Assembly (NCBI GenBank): GCA_031288285.1
Contig: JAITRQ010000014.1
Coordinates: 51,150 to 115,149 of the forward strand
Length of the DNA stretch: 64,000 nt
DNA from: Mycoplasmataceae bacterium
GTDB taxonomy: Bacteria; Bacillota_I; Bacilli_A; Mycoplasmatales; Mycoplasmoidaceae
Direction: 5' to 3'
Positions 33,082 through 43,345 of the stretch are shown piece by piece. Numbering within the stretch: position 1 is the first letter of the stretch; the number at the start of each line of letters is the position of its first letter. The position numbers were made by a program, and so were the translations under genes. The notes under the pieces are model-generated. The model was not told the origin of the DNA. It made no database searches and saw only the letters and a program-made list of their open reading frames with translations.

Positions 33082-33558
33082 TCATTTTTTATTCAAGCTC
33101 TCAAATTTTGTCTGTCGAGTATATTCGTAAGACATAATAGCGACACAATTTGACAAATTCAAACTGCGAACATTATTTGATGAGGGAATACGAATAGTGT
33201 GATTTTCATTTTGATCTAAAATTTTTCGCGGTAAACCTGACGACTCTTTCCCAAAGACAAAATAGGTGTTTTGCTTAAATTGGTATTTAAAATCACTAGG
33301 ATTTTGTTTACCAAATTTAGTTATATAGAATATTTGGAACGGTGATTTAAGTGATTTGTAAAATTTTTGATAAGAATCATGCTCCTGCAAAATTAATTTA
33401 TCTCAATAATCAACGCCTGAACGAATTAATTTCTTATTAGTTAAAAAGAATCCGTAAGGACGAATTAAATGCAAAATCACATTCATCCCCACGCACATTC
33501 GACTAATGTTACCAGTGTTTTCAGGAATCTCTGGCTGATACAACACTATATGCAACAT
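33082..33558 (-). CDS. trmL: tRNA (cytidine/uridine-34-2'-O)-methyltransferase TrmL
   Basis: This SPOUT-fold enzyme methylates the wobble ribose of tRNA-Leu isoacceptors. It starts [18 protein letters not shown], the diagnostic TrmL N-terminus, followed by HLIRPYGF and DYWDK. The knotted C-terminal region has [10 protein letters not shown] and the SAM-binding [10 protein letters not shown]. The 158 residues match the family. TGA encodes Trp once. It is downstream of the ferredoxin gene. Confidence 0.92.
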
Positions 33559-33578
33559 TCAATTTAGAATATAGACTA

Positions 33579-33758
33579 TTACTCGTTTTTAATAGCTGAG
33601 ACAGGACAAGAACTAACACATGTACCACATCCAGTACATTTACTCTCATCGACAGTTGCTTTACCTTCAGCGGTAATTTTAATAGCACCTAGCGGACACC
33701 CCACTTCACAAACCCCACAACCAATACATGTTCCTTGATCAACTTTTGCTTTTGACAT
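33579..33758 (-). CDS. 2[4Fe-4S] ferredoxin
   Basis: This 59-residue bacterial-type ferredoxin has two complete CxxCxxCxxxCP motifs: CIGCGVCEVGCP and CTGCGTCVSSCP, each liganding a [4Fe-4S] cluster. It is too short for many gene finders but unmistakable. An ideal ribosome-binding site TAAGGAG (33766-33772) lies 7 bp before the ATG. Clostridial-type ferredoxins serve pyruvate:ferredoxin oxidoreductase or similar enzymes and are rare in mycoplasmas; no partner enzyme is visible in this window. It is divergent from tsaB and upstream of trmL. Confidence 0.95.
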   Translation of the reverse strand: MSKAKVDQGTCIGCGVCEVGCPLGAIKITAEGKATVDESKCTGCGTCVSSCPVSAIKNE

Positions 33759-33813
33759 AAATTATCTCCTTAGTCTCAAAATTATGGTTAAATTATATCG
33801 CATAGTTAAATGT

Positions 33814-34374
33814 ATGTTAAATCTGTTTATTGATTGCAGTAATAAAGAATGTATTTTGGCAATTGCAGAAAACGAAAGAATTATTAAATATCAAAAAATT
33901 CTTTCGCACAATAATTTAACTGAAATAATTATTAAGCATTTACAAACACTGTTGTATAGTATTTCGCTACATCCTCGTGATTGCAAAAACGTTTATGTCG
34001 TATACGGTCCTGGCAGTTTTACAGGAATTAGGATTGCCTGTTTAATTGCAAAAGCATGGGCATCTATCTTTCGCTGCAATATTTATATTATCAGCAGTTT
34101 GTGGTTTCAACTCCCATGTAAAGATGGTATTTCCATAATTGATGCACACGGACAGATGGTGTTTGTCGCTGTTTATAAAAATAACCGTTTGCAATTTAAA
34201 CCGCAGTTAATGTCTAGCAAAGACATTAACAAAATTATTGATAAATATCCATCCCGAGTGTTTAAATATTATGAAAATATCAATATCGTCCATCTTTTTG
34301 CATTTCATTATCAACATTTCAAATTAATTAATCCTAGTCAACTAAAACCCCTGTACATTAAAAAACCCGTTTAA
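33814..34374 (+). CDS. tsaB: tRNA threonylcarbamoyladenosine biosynthesis protein TsaB
   Basis: TsaB is the partner of TsaD in making t6A37. It starts MLNLFIDCSNKECILAI and carries YGPGSFTGIRIACLIAKAWA near residue 64. The 186 residues are slightly short for the family. An in-frame ATG at 33784 would add ten residues; I prefer 33814 because it begins at the first beta strand. The C-terminal half is divergent, as is common in mycoplasmas. rimI follows 2 bp downstream. Confidence 0.88.
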   Translation: MLNLFIDCSNKECILAIAENERIIKYQKILSHNNLTEIIIKHLQTLLYSISLHPRDCKNVYVVYGPGSFTGIRIACLIAKAWASIFRCNIYIISSLWFQLPCKDGISIIDAHGQMVFVAVYKNNRLQFKPQLMSSKDINKIIDKYPSRVFKYYENINIVHLFAFHYQHFKLINPSQLKPLYIKKPV

Positions 34375-34376
34375 TT

Positions 34377-34793
34377 ATGATTCGTGCGATAAATCAAAAA
34401 GACCTTGAAACAATTGCTTTATATGAAAAGAGCTTCAATCATAACGACCGTTACACATACACCCAATTGTCACAAATGTTTTACAATCCTAATTTTGTTA
34501 TAGCGTGTTATGAAGCGCATGAGAAAATAATTGGTTATTGCATTGTCACAGTTACTAGTGAGACATTAGACATAAACAAAATTTATATTGCACAGCAATA
34601 TCGCAAAAATGGATATGGCAAAGAATTATTACTTTATTTTCGTAAAAAATATTCAGATAAATCCATTTTTGTTGAAGTTGCTAGTAATAACTTAACAGCG
34701 ATAACATTTTATAAAAATTTAAATTTCAAACCAATTAGTGAACGAAAAAATTATTATGCTCAAAATGTTGATGCAATAATAATGAAAAGTTAG
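34377..34793 (+). CDS. rimI: GNAT-family N-acetyltransferase (RimI-like)
   Basis: This 138-residue GNAT enzyme starts MIRAINQKDLETIALYEKSF. It has the acetyl-CoA-binding motif A KIYIAQQYRKNGYGKELL (Q/R-x2-G-x-G type) near residue 68 and the motif B region VEVASNNLTAITFYKNLNFK. RimI acetylates the N-terminus of ribosomal protein S18 in E. coli. The pairing with tsaB is widespread. Substrate here is inferred only. Confidence 0.85.
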   Translation: MIRAINQKDLETIALYEKSFNHNDRYTYTQLSQMFYNPNFVIACYEAHEKIIGYCIVTVTSETLDINKIYIAQQYRKNGYGKELLLYFRKKYSDKSIFVEVASNNLTAITFYKNLNFKPISERKNYYAQNVDAIIMKS

Positions 34794-34800
34794 TGATTAT

Positions 34801-35130
34801 TTACACTTTTTTCGATTTACTGGTTTTTTCTATATTTTTTTCTAAACGCGAAATGATTGCTTGATTAGCAGAATTTTTGGTATTGGACACTTGCTTATTA
34901 GCAATAAACGCATCAACTAAATCATTACGATTGGATAATTTAACTAAATTGTCAACCACCGGAGTTAATAATTCGGTTTTATACGAAATATCTTCAATTA
35001 AATAATCCAATTTTTTGGCAACAATAGTGATACGGCGATAAGCTACAATCATGTAAAACAAAGCAATTAGCGCAACAAATAGAACAATACAACCAACAAC
35101 AATAATAACCGTTAATCCAGTATTTTGCAT
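34801..35130 (-). CDS. Small membrane-anchored protein, DUF948-like
   Basis: This 109-residue protein has a single N-terminal membrane helix (TVIIVVGCIVLFVALIALFY, residues ~7-26) followed by a helical cytoplasmic region with AKKLDYLIEDISYKTELL and a Lys-rich tail. The layout resembles DUF948-type proteins (membrane anchor plus short coiled coil), but no firm family match can be claimed. It is convergent with rimI, and its promoter region (35131-35225) is shared with the divergent tRNA-Glu/tRNA-Gln pair. Confidence 0.65.
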   Translation of the reverse strand: MQNTGLTVIIVVGCIVLFVALIALFYMIVAYRRITIVAKKLDYLIEDISYKTELLTPVVDNLVKLSNRNDLVDAFIANKQVSNTKNSANQAIISRLEKNIEKTSKSKKV

Positions 35131-35225
35131 ATTAAATAAACTAGATAAATTATAAGCATAATTAATTGAGAAATGCTTTTAAAACTTATATACTAAATAC
35201 TTGCATTATTAATATCATTTAATTT

Positions 35226-35301
35226 GGCCCGTTGGTGAAGCGACTAACACACACGCCTCTCAAGCGTGAATGCATGGGTTTGAATCCCGTACGGGTCACC
35301 A
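35226..35301 (+). tRNA. tRNA-Glu (anticodon CTC)
   Basis: Cloverleaf: acceptor GGCCCGT/ACGGGTC (with one G-T pair), D stem GTG/CAC, anticodon stem CACGC/GCGTG around CTCTCAA, T stem ATGGG/CCCGT, then A and encoded CCA. The anticodon at 35259-35261 is CTC, reading GAG. The body is tRNA-Glu-like. A C34 glutamate tRNA is unusual for a low-GC Mollicute. Confidence 0.88.
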
Positions 35302-35305
35302 TAAG

Positions 35306-35380
35306 TGGGATATAGCCAAGCGGAAAGGCAACTGGCTCTGAACCAGTGATGCGATGGTCCGAATCCATCTATCCCAACCA
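35306..35380 (+). tRNA. tRNA-Gln (anticodon CTG)
   Basis: Cloverleaf: acceptor TGGGATA/TATCCCA, D stem GCC/GGC, anticodon stem ACTGG/CCAGT around CTCTGAA, T arm, then A and encoded CCA. The anticodon at 35338-35340 is CTG, reading CAG. It follows tRNA-Glu by 4 bp. It is a potential GatCAB product tRNA. Confidence 0.88.
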
Positions 35381-35410
35381 AATCAAATTTACATACAACT
35401 AACTATCAAT

Positions 35411-35446
35411 AAATCGTTGATGAAGTCTAACTTCGGAACGATTTTT
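35411..35446 (+). terminator. Rho-independent terminator after the tRNA pair
   Basis: Stem AAATCGTT (35411-35418) pairs with AACGATTT (35437-35444), with an inner GAAGT/ACTTC stem and a short loop, followed by T residues. It lies 30 bp after tRNA-Gln and about 90 bp before recU. Confidence 0.7.
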
Positions 35447-35548
35447 ATTATTAATTTTTCTATAAAATTATGATTTTTATTTGATTAATTATTGGATTTT
35501 TTTAAGAAAAATTGGCTTCGTTAACATATTTATATTATGTGAAGCTTT

Positions 35549-36067
35549 ATGCAAAATGCGCAAGGAAACATGTATATTAACCGTGGTATGTATGCGGAAG
35601 AAATATTTAATCGCACAATTAAATATTATCAATCTAACGGTATTGCATTAATTGAAAAACGAATGATACCTATTAAAATCATTAAAAATATCAGCGATAA
35701 CATGATTATTGGTAAATTGTTGGATAAATCCCTAGTGGATTATTGTGGTTGTTATCAAGGAAAGCATCTTGAATTCGAAGTGAAAGAAACTAATTTATCA
35801 AAATTACCCATGAACATTATTCAATCACATCAGTTAGCATATTTACATCAAGTTGAACAACATAAAGGATTTGCATTTCTAATTATTTATTTTTCACTAT
35901 ATGAGTCATTTTTTTTAATTCCTTTCCCCAAAATTAATGAATATGTCAGTTCACACCGATACAAAACTATACCGTATGAGGAAATACAAAAAATGGGAAC
36001 AAAATTAGAAATTATCTATCCCGGTATTATTGATGTTGTTTCTTCAATAAAATCTATTATTGGATAA
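35549..36067 (+). CDS. recU: Holliday junction resolvase RecU
   Basis: RecU resolves four-way junctions in Gram-positive recombination. The 172-residue protein has MYINRGMYAEEIFN, IALIEKRMIPIKI, the active-site segment DKSLVDYCGCYQGK and FEVKETN (D...E-x-K nuclease core). An in-frame ATG at 35537 would add MWSF via a TGA Trp codon. I kept 35549, but either is possible. It is convergent with gpsA, overlapping its end by 11 bp. Confidence 0.9.
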   Translation: MQNAQGNMYINRGMYAEEIFNRTIKYYQSNGIALIEKRMIPIKIIKNISDNMIIGKLLDKSLVDYCGCYQGKHLEFEVKETNLSKLPMNIIQSHQLAYLHQVEQHKGFAFLIIYFSLYESFFLIPFPKINEYVSSHRYKTIPYEEIQKMGTKLEIIYPGIIDVVSSIKSIIG

Positions 36068-37046
36068 TTTTTTTAATAACATTACGCACAAAAAATTTAG
36101 GATTTTTATTCGCAAATAATATTTTGTAAATTTCAATTAAGACTGGAGCGTTAATATGATGTTGTTTGACAATTTCATACAAAATTTTAGTAGTCTCATA
36201 GCCTTCAATGGTTTTAGTGTTACCAACTAGCGCATTGGTAACACCTACTTTTGCGATGTTTTTACCAAAACTAAAATTACGCGAATGATCATCGGTACAC
36301 GTTAAATAAATATCACCAATTCCACAAAACTGCATCATGGTTTCTTGTCTGCCTCCATAAAAATGAACAATGCGCGCAATCTCTTTGGTAACTTGTGCCA
36401 AGAGCGCCGCACGCGTGTTGATTGATGTATGCAATTCGTAGGTGACACCCAATGCAATTGCCATGACGTTTTTAGAAGCTCCTAATATTTCTGCACCAAT
36501 TTCATCATCAATTTCAATGCATTTAAAATGATGATTATTGAATAATATTCCGACTTTTTTAGCTAATAACAAGTTAGAACTAACAGTATTCACCATTGTT
36601 GGTTCATTTTTGAAAACCTCTGTTGCGAAAGATGGTCCAATCAATGTTACTAATCCCTTACATTTATTTTTAATAATTTTTTTTATGGAAATGGATCAAA
36701 TATTATTGTTTCGCGGATTCAATCCTTTAGCCACATTGACAAATACACATTTAGTTTTAAGATCGTCAATGAAAGATTTGATCGTACTAATAATATATTT
36801 TGAAGGTACAGCTAAAATAATGTATTGCGGATTAAAACGAAGTATTTCTAATAAATCAGTCGTAACCAAATCGGGTGTGGCTACTAATTTTTTTGTGGTA
36901 AAGTATTTGGGATTTAATCTTTTTTTAATGTAATTAACCTCATTAGGATTAATCCCTCACATCGCAACTTGATGATGGTTTTCCAAAAGAATGTTTGCAA
37001 GAGCTGTACCTCACGCACCCGTTCCTAACACTGCAATTTTAGCCAT
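36057..37046 (-). CDS. gpsA: NAD(P)H-dependent glycerol-3-phosphate dehydrogenase
   Basis: GpsA reduces dihydroxyacetone phosphate to sn-glycerol-3-phosphate for phospholipid synthesis. The N-terminal Rossmann motif is VLGTGAWGTALA, then VAKGL, LIGPSFATEVF, the catalytic ASKNVMAIALG (Lys) and CGIGDIYLTCTDDHSRNF. The 329-residue length is normal. TGA encodes several Trp codons near the N-terminus. It follows der by 6 bp in the operon tail-anchored protein-cmk-der-gpsA. Confidence 0.94.
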
Positions 37047-37052
37047 AAATAA

Positions 37053-38390
37053 TTAATTCTTCTTTGTAAAACCACGATTACGAGCATTTTTATCTTTGAA
37101 ATAAAGCGTAATGGGTACATTAGTTATACCAAAAGCTTCACGGATTTGGTTCTCTAAATATCGCGAATAACTTAAATGAACATATTTAGGATCATTACCA
37201 TATAAAATAAATGTTGGTATTTGACTATTTGTCTGCATTGCAGACACCAAGTCAATTCTGCCACCGCGATATTTAGGTGGGGGGGTGGCTATTTGTGCTT
37301 TAGCAATGACATCGTTTAATAATGAACTATTCACATGAATTTGTAATTGCTTATTAATAATGTTAATTTGTTTAAATATTTCATCAACCCTTTGCTTTTT
37401 TAATCCGCTAACATAAATAATGGGTGCTCATGATAAATATTTAAGACGCTGTCGTAATGTACGAGTCATCTCAACCATTGTATTATTATCTTTTTTAACT
37501 TGATCTCACTTATTGACACAAATAACTGTCGGAATATTCGCTTTGTAAGCTAGTCCCCCAATTATTTCATCCTGCTCATTAAATGGTTGCGAGCCATCAA
37601 GTAATAAAATAATAATATTACTACGTTTGATAGCCTGTTGGCTTCTTAAAACTGCATATTTTTCAATATTATCGGTAATTTTACCTTTACGTCTAATACC
37701 AGCTGTGTCAATAATTGTATATATTTGTTGTTGATACGTAAAAGTTGTATCAACACTATCCCTGGTGGTGTGAGGAATGGGTGATACCATCATTCGCTCT
37801 TGTTGCAAAATTGTATTGACTAAAGTAGATTTGCCAACGTTGGTACGTCCAATCAGACAAAATGCGATGGGTTTATGGTTGATAATATCCAAAACTTGGT
37901 TATGCGTATCATATTTGATAATGTCATCTAGTAAATCACCAATTCCTATACCATGTTCAGCAGATGCATAAATTGGTTTACCAAAACCCAGTGAATAATA
38001 AATGTTTAAATTATCTATTGAATTATTTTCTGTCTTATTAGCTATCAAAATAATATTTTTACCACGATACTTTTTTAAGAATTTAGCTACATAGTAGTCT
38101 TCATTATTAATACCTTCTTTGGCTGAAACCACAAACAATATTAAATCTGCTTGGTTGATCGCATAAGTAACTTGATTTTCAATATTTTGGCGAAATGAAA
38201 TATTTTGATTAGTTAATCCGCCAGTATCTATTAACGTGAACCTGTGATTTAGTCACTGTGCTTCTTGTTCAATTCGATCTCTAGTTACTCCTGGTTGATT
38301 ATGAACAATCGCTTTTTTTTGTTGGATAATGCGGTTGAATAATGTGGATTTACCAACGTTGGGTTTGCCAACAATTGCCACACTAAGCAC
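37053..38390 (-). CDS. der: Ribosome biogenesis GTPase Der (EngA)
   Basis: Der is a tandem GTPase for 50S assembly. The first G domain starts at the N-terminus with [16 protein letters not shown] and DTGGL; the second has [13 protein letters not shown] near residue 180, DTAGIRRKG and NKWDQ. A C-terminal KH-like domain ends with [11 protein letters not shown]. At 445 residues it is full length. The start is GTG at 38390, overlapping the end of cmk by 8 bp. Several TGA Trp codons fall between the fragments. Confidence 0.95.
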
Positions 38391-39045
38391 ATTTACCTTC
38401 CTTCTTAATCATAAAAGCCGTAATTACCTCATTGACATTTTGATCAATTGTTTTATTATCAGTATTAATTTCAATTGCATCAGTAGTTTTAGTTAATGGA
38501 TCAATTGCACGATGCGTGTCTTGATAATCACGTTTTCTAATGTCTTCATCAATCATTGCTAACGATTGGGTTTTATTGCTTTGCAATCAACGTCGGTGAG
38601 CACGAACTTCTGGTGAAGCTGTTAAAAACACTTTTAAAGTAGCATTGGGTAAAACTACCGTAGTTGTGTCTCTGCCTTCCATAACAACATTGTGACCTTG
38701 CGCAATGGCTTGCTGATCTAAAACGCATTTTTGACGAACAATCTTGATTGTGCCAATAGTACTAGCTAGTCCACTAATTTCAGAGGTATACGCCTCGTTA
38801 GTAACATCTACACCATTTAAAAATAAACGCTGACCTTCCAACGTTACTTGATTGGATTTTAAGACTTGACTAACTGCTGGTAAATTATTTAAATCTGTAT
38901 TTTTTAATGCGATTGCATAACATCGATACATGCCACCAGTGTTAATAAATAAAAAATTTAATTGCTTTGCAACTAGTTGTGCAATCGTACTTTTACCAGC
39001 ACCCGCAGGGCCATCAATAGCAATTTGATAAAATGGTGTAGACAT
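38383..39045 (-). CDS. cmk: (d)CMP kinase
   Basis: Cytidylate kinase converts (d)CMP to (d)CDP. P-loop [15 protein letters not shown] is at residues 8-22; [10 protein letters not shown] and the [11 protein letters not shown] segment bind CMP. A TGA Trp codon occurs at 38587 just after PEVRAHRR. The 220-residue length is typical. cmk-der adjacency is widespread in Firmicutes. Confidence 0.95.
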
Positions 39046-39047
39046 AT

Positions 39048-39689
39048 TTAAAGGTTAACAATTTCGAGTGATAGAAAAATTAAAAAAATTAAAATAGCCA
39101 CCACACTAATACCAATTATTACTAAATATAAATTCTTTTTATTCTTACTTTTAATTTCGAGATGGGGTACGATCGTTTTAATATTGGCTAGTATTTCATT
39201 CGAGCCATCGTTTTGTGTTAATTGGTTAAAAATTTCAATATTTTGTTTACCAGTAATTTGAAAATCGCTTCATTCATTTTTTACATTTTCTAAATTATCT
39301 TTTACTACTATATACTTACTGTAATTGGGATCAGTTTCAAGTCATTTTTTAGAAATTTGACCCTTACTATCAAGTGACATAAAATTATTACTTTTACTAT
39401 TTCATTCATCGATTTCGCTTTTTAATAAAGCTAATTTTTTTTCTTCAATCAGATCCATGTATGATTCCATAGCTTGCAAACTCTTATATTCATCACTATT
39501 GTTGATAGAAATTAACTTGATATAAGATTGATTACTTTTCAAATTTGCCAATATTTTAGGACTAATTTCGTCGATTCGTTGTTTGTACTCGCTAATAATT
39601 GCTGATTCATTAACAATTTTATCTAGTAATAAACTCTCATTAATGATTTCATTACGGTAAAAACGGTATTTTTCAATGCGAGTTTCCAT
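39048..39689 (-). CDS. Tail-anchored coiled-coil membrane protein
   Basis: I do not recognise a family. The 213-residue product starts METRIEKYRFYRNEI, is predominantly helical and charged, and ends with one C-terminal membrane helix (LYLVIIGISVVAILIFLIFL) five residues from its end, so it is probably tail-anchored with the bulk in the cytoplasm. I chose the ATG at 39689, 4 bp after the degV stop, rather than the one at 39728 inside degV. Several TGA Trp codons lie in its second half. It lies between degV and cmk on the same strand. Confidence 0.7.
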
Positions 39690-39693
39690 AATA

Positions 39694-40569
39694 TTAATCA
39701 GTAATTTCAACAGTGAGTCCGTATGCACCTGCTAATGTATGAACAAGAATTACTGAAGGTAATAAACGTATACGAATTTGACTTATTGGAAATTGTAATC
39801 CTTCAGCAATTATTTTCAGTAACGAGTGTTTTTTTTCGTCTGAATATAAAGAATAGTATAAAGCAACTTTTTTAATTTTTTGATGATTATCTTTTAGGTC
39901 TTTATAGCGTGATTTGATATGCGAAATCATTTTTTGCATATTAACTTTAAAATTGCGACCTAACCCCGCTAATTCAATACCGACATTAATCCGTAAAACT
40001 GGCTTAAATCTCAAGAAATTCACAGCTTTAAGAGCGGTTTTAGCCCTACCGCTACGAATTAAACCGTTTAAATTCTCACACGAAAAATATGTTGGCAACT
40101 GGTTGCGCATATTATTTGCTATCTCGACTAATTGCTGCGGTGTTTTAGAACTATCATTGTGCATTTCGCGAACGAGTCTTTCAACCATAAATTCAATAGC
40201 CGCTGCTCCGGTTTGAGTGTCAACCACAAATAACTTATTTTCAAAATCTTTCTGAATCATTAAAGCTTGTTGATATTGACTAGAAACGCCACGAGTAATG
40301 GGCAAAAAGATTACGGCTTCATATTCACGTAATAAATTTTCAACTTTCTCAATGACTTGTCCAACTGGTGTAACACTCGTTTTGAATACTTCGTTGTTGT
40401 CGAGACGTTCCAATAATTCTGTTATTTTAATTGCTTGGCCATCATCTGGGTAAACATTATTTTTTCCATCAGAAATGGACAAAGGAATAATTTTAACATC
40501 ATGCTCTTCCAATCATTTTTGGTCATATGTACATGATGAATCTACAAGAATAGCATATTTATTTTTCAT
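39694..40569 (-). CDS. DegV-family fatty-acid-binding protein
   Basis: DegV (FakB-like) proteins bind a fatty acid for phosphorylation by FakA. The 291-residue protein starts MKNKYAILVDSSCTYDQKW. It has KTSVTPVGQ, the loop FLPITRGVSSQYQQA, FVVDTQTGAAA, LNGLIRSGR and, near the C-terminus, HTLAGAYGLTVE. These match the DegV fold. An in-frame ATG at 40575 would add two residues. TGA encodes Trp near residue 19. It is divergent from the YhgE-like gene. Confidence 0.88.
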
Positions 40570-40639
40570 AATCATTAATTATAATATTTCTCATGCATAT
40601 TAGCGAATAGTATATTTTAATTCTTTCATACACATAAAC

Positions 40640-43342
40640 ATGAAATTTAATAAAAAAAAGAAACAACAAAAATCCATCCTCTATTACTATTGAACTGAAT
40701 TCAAAGACCGTTTTTTATCATCCAAACGTCGTGTTTTAAAATTGTGCGGGGTATTAATGATTCCGTTTATTTATGCGTTTGTGTGTATTGCTGCATTTTG
40801 AAATCCATTAGCAAATATTGGTACAATCCCAATGGCAATAGTTAGTTTGGACGCACCAAGATTAGTCGCGGTTGATTTTAGCACATCAGCCACCAATCCC
40901 ACAGCATTAGTTATTGCGCCGTCACGTTGTATCAATAAAAACGGATCAATATTCCCCATTCCCCAAGATAAAGATGCATGAACTGATTGATACGATAGTC
41001 AAAAAGATCATTTAGAAGATTGAAATTTGATTGCGGATGGTGTTACTAGTACAACTAGCATCAACTTAGCTGATATTGGTCATTTTGAATATGTGTCTTT
41101 ATCAGATGTATTTATGAAATCATGAAGAAACGGTGAAATTCCTAATCTTACGTATCAAAATAATAAATACTCCTTAACCCTTTCAAAAACAAAAGCATTT
41201 CGTAATATTGACTATATTACTGGTGATGATGCATACTCGTATGCTAATTACAACCAGACACAACATAAATGAGAGGTAAAGAAATCAAAATATTTCGTGG
41301 AATTTAACATTCCCAGTATTTTGACAACTTGTTTTATGAATTATGTAACCAGTTCAGTTAATAAAAATGATAATCCCAAACAAGAATTAGAACCGTTAGA
41401 AACACAAGGAATTAATTTTTTTGCAACTTATGAAAAAAATTATTTAACTGGAGAAATCGTTGATAATTTTTCATCATTTATGTCATCAATATTTAGTACT
41501 AATTCCACATCAATCATCACCGGTTTTGTTCGCGGTATATTTGATGAACTAGTAACAAATTCAGTAGCAACGAATTCACAAAAGGGATATTGTTGAACTT
41601 ATCATGGCCAACAAACAATTTCACAAAATTTTCAAATTACAAATACATTATCATATAAAACTACCGAATCAAGTGCAACCGCTTACACAGGGGGGGCATG
41701 AAATGTAACTTTCGAGCCAAATCAAAGTTACATCATTCGTAACGACGAATTAAAAGCAGGCATTGAAAATTCAGGAATTGACTTCTGAGATAAAATTCCC
41801 CTTGATGATCAACAGGCATTTCTTAATGCAAGTACATACGAGGGAAATACCTTTGCTTACCCATGAAATCCTTCAGTTCCTGGTAGCACACTACCTAATA
41901 GTTTTATTAGATTGATGTCAGCAATTAATCAAATAACTTTATCCATTCCACAAGTAAAAGAAATTCTCGCTGAAAAACTAGAAAATGATATCAACAAAAC
42001 AATACATAAATTGTTTCCTAATTTAGAAATTACCATTTCTGGAGATTCAATTAATGAAATTTTATGTAACGATCAACCATTGGATGGTTTATTTTCCCAA
42101 GATAGTCGTTTCATTAAAAACGATTACGTATGTAAAGATATTCCCATTTTCGGAATTGGAAGTCTTACCCTTGTGAACTACCCACAGTTAGTGGGATTCT
42201 TGGCAAATCCTTATGATAATAGTGATCCATCAAAATCCATTTTTCATGATCTCAATATTGTTAGTCTACTTGCTTTTGGTGATGATGAAAGTACTATATG
42301 AAATTATGCAGCAACATCATCTATTGATCCAATGTCAGGGTATGCTACTAACACTAATGGTGCGATTGCATTCAATCTTCAAAATGAATTGGGTTCATTT
42401 ATTCCCAATACTATTTATGATATTAAATCTGTTGAAGCATTAGATTCTGGCCAAAGCACAAATACGATTAATATTCTTGATTATGCATCAGTTGATGTAA
42501 TCGGATCACAACATGCCCAATATGGTATAGGTATTGGACAATTGTTTATTTGCGTAGGTTTATGGGTTGGAGGGTTTTCACAAACCATGGTACTAGATAA
42601 ACGAAAACGCGTTAAACGTATATCCACCAAAAAATGATATTTATCGAAATCACTAATCATGTTATCCTTATCATGCGTCCAATCATTAATATTGTTATTA
42701 TGTCTAGGACTTTTAGGATGATTTGGTTTGGGAACGGCCTTTGCATATGAATGAATATTCATGATGTTTGCTGCGATGATTTTTGTCATCATTATTCAAA
42801 GCATTTGATTCAGTTTTAGAGACCGTTCGGTTTCGATGATTATCATTATTATTTTCTTGGTACTAAATTTAGCATCTGGATGAGGTACTTTCCCATCGTT
42901 CATGCAATTTGAATTTTTTAGATATATTTCTTATATCATGCCATTCACTTATGCCATCCATGCACAGGGAGCAATTATTTATGGAATTGGTTCGGGTGTT
43001 AATATTTTAGATAATAGCCTATACATTCTTTCGATGTGTGGTGTTTTATTAATTTATGTCGTTGTTTTTGGCTTGAATGGATTATGACATGCTAAACATC
43101 GCGAACGCGAAATGTTATATGGTAGTTGTCAATCACCAAAAGTGAGTAAAGCTTTACAAGTTTTAGGATTAAATCAATATCTAGATGACAATAAACAAGT
43201 TGTGTGAAAATCATTGCCCAATCAAAAAATGCCGCTTTTGATCGAAAAAGTTAGGGAGTTATTTCCGTATGAATTGAAATTCAAATGATTTAAAAAAGAG
43301 CGTCACGAAATAATCGTTGAAGATGATGAACATTTTGATTAA
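40640..43342 (+). CDS. YhgE/Pip-like giant membrane protein
   Basis: This 900-residue protein is riddled with TGA Trp codons. One N-terminal membrane helix (~residues 34-55) is followed by an extracellular domain of about 560 residues and then five or six membrane helices with IGIGQLFICVGLWVGGFSQT, which resembles the GLAPYF-x-LWVGAL segment of the YhgE/phage-infection-protein family (ABC-2 exporter-like). The C-terminus is cytoplasmic and charged. Lactococcal Pip is a phage receptor and other relatives assist type VII-like secretion; the role in mycoplasmas is not known. It is convergent with ftsK. Confidence 0.75.
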
Positions 43343-43345
43343 TAT

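Noticed and set aside
41691..41697. Phase-variable G7 run in the YhgE-like gene
   Set aside because: The frame is intact across it and 7 bp is short; no evidence of switching.
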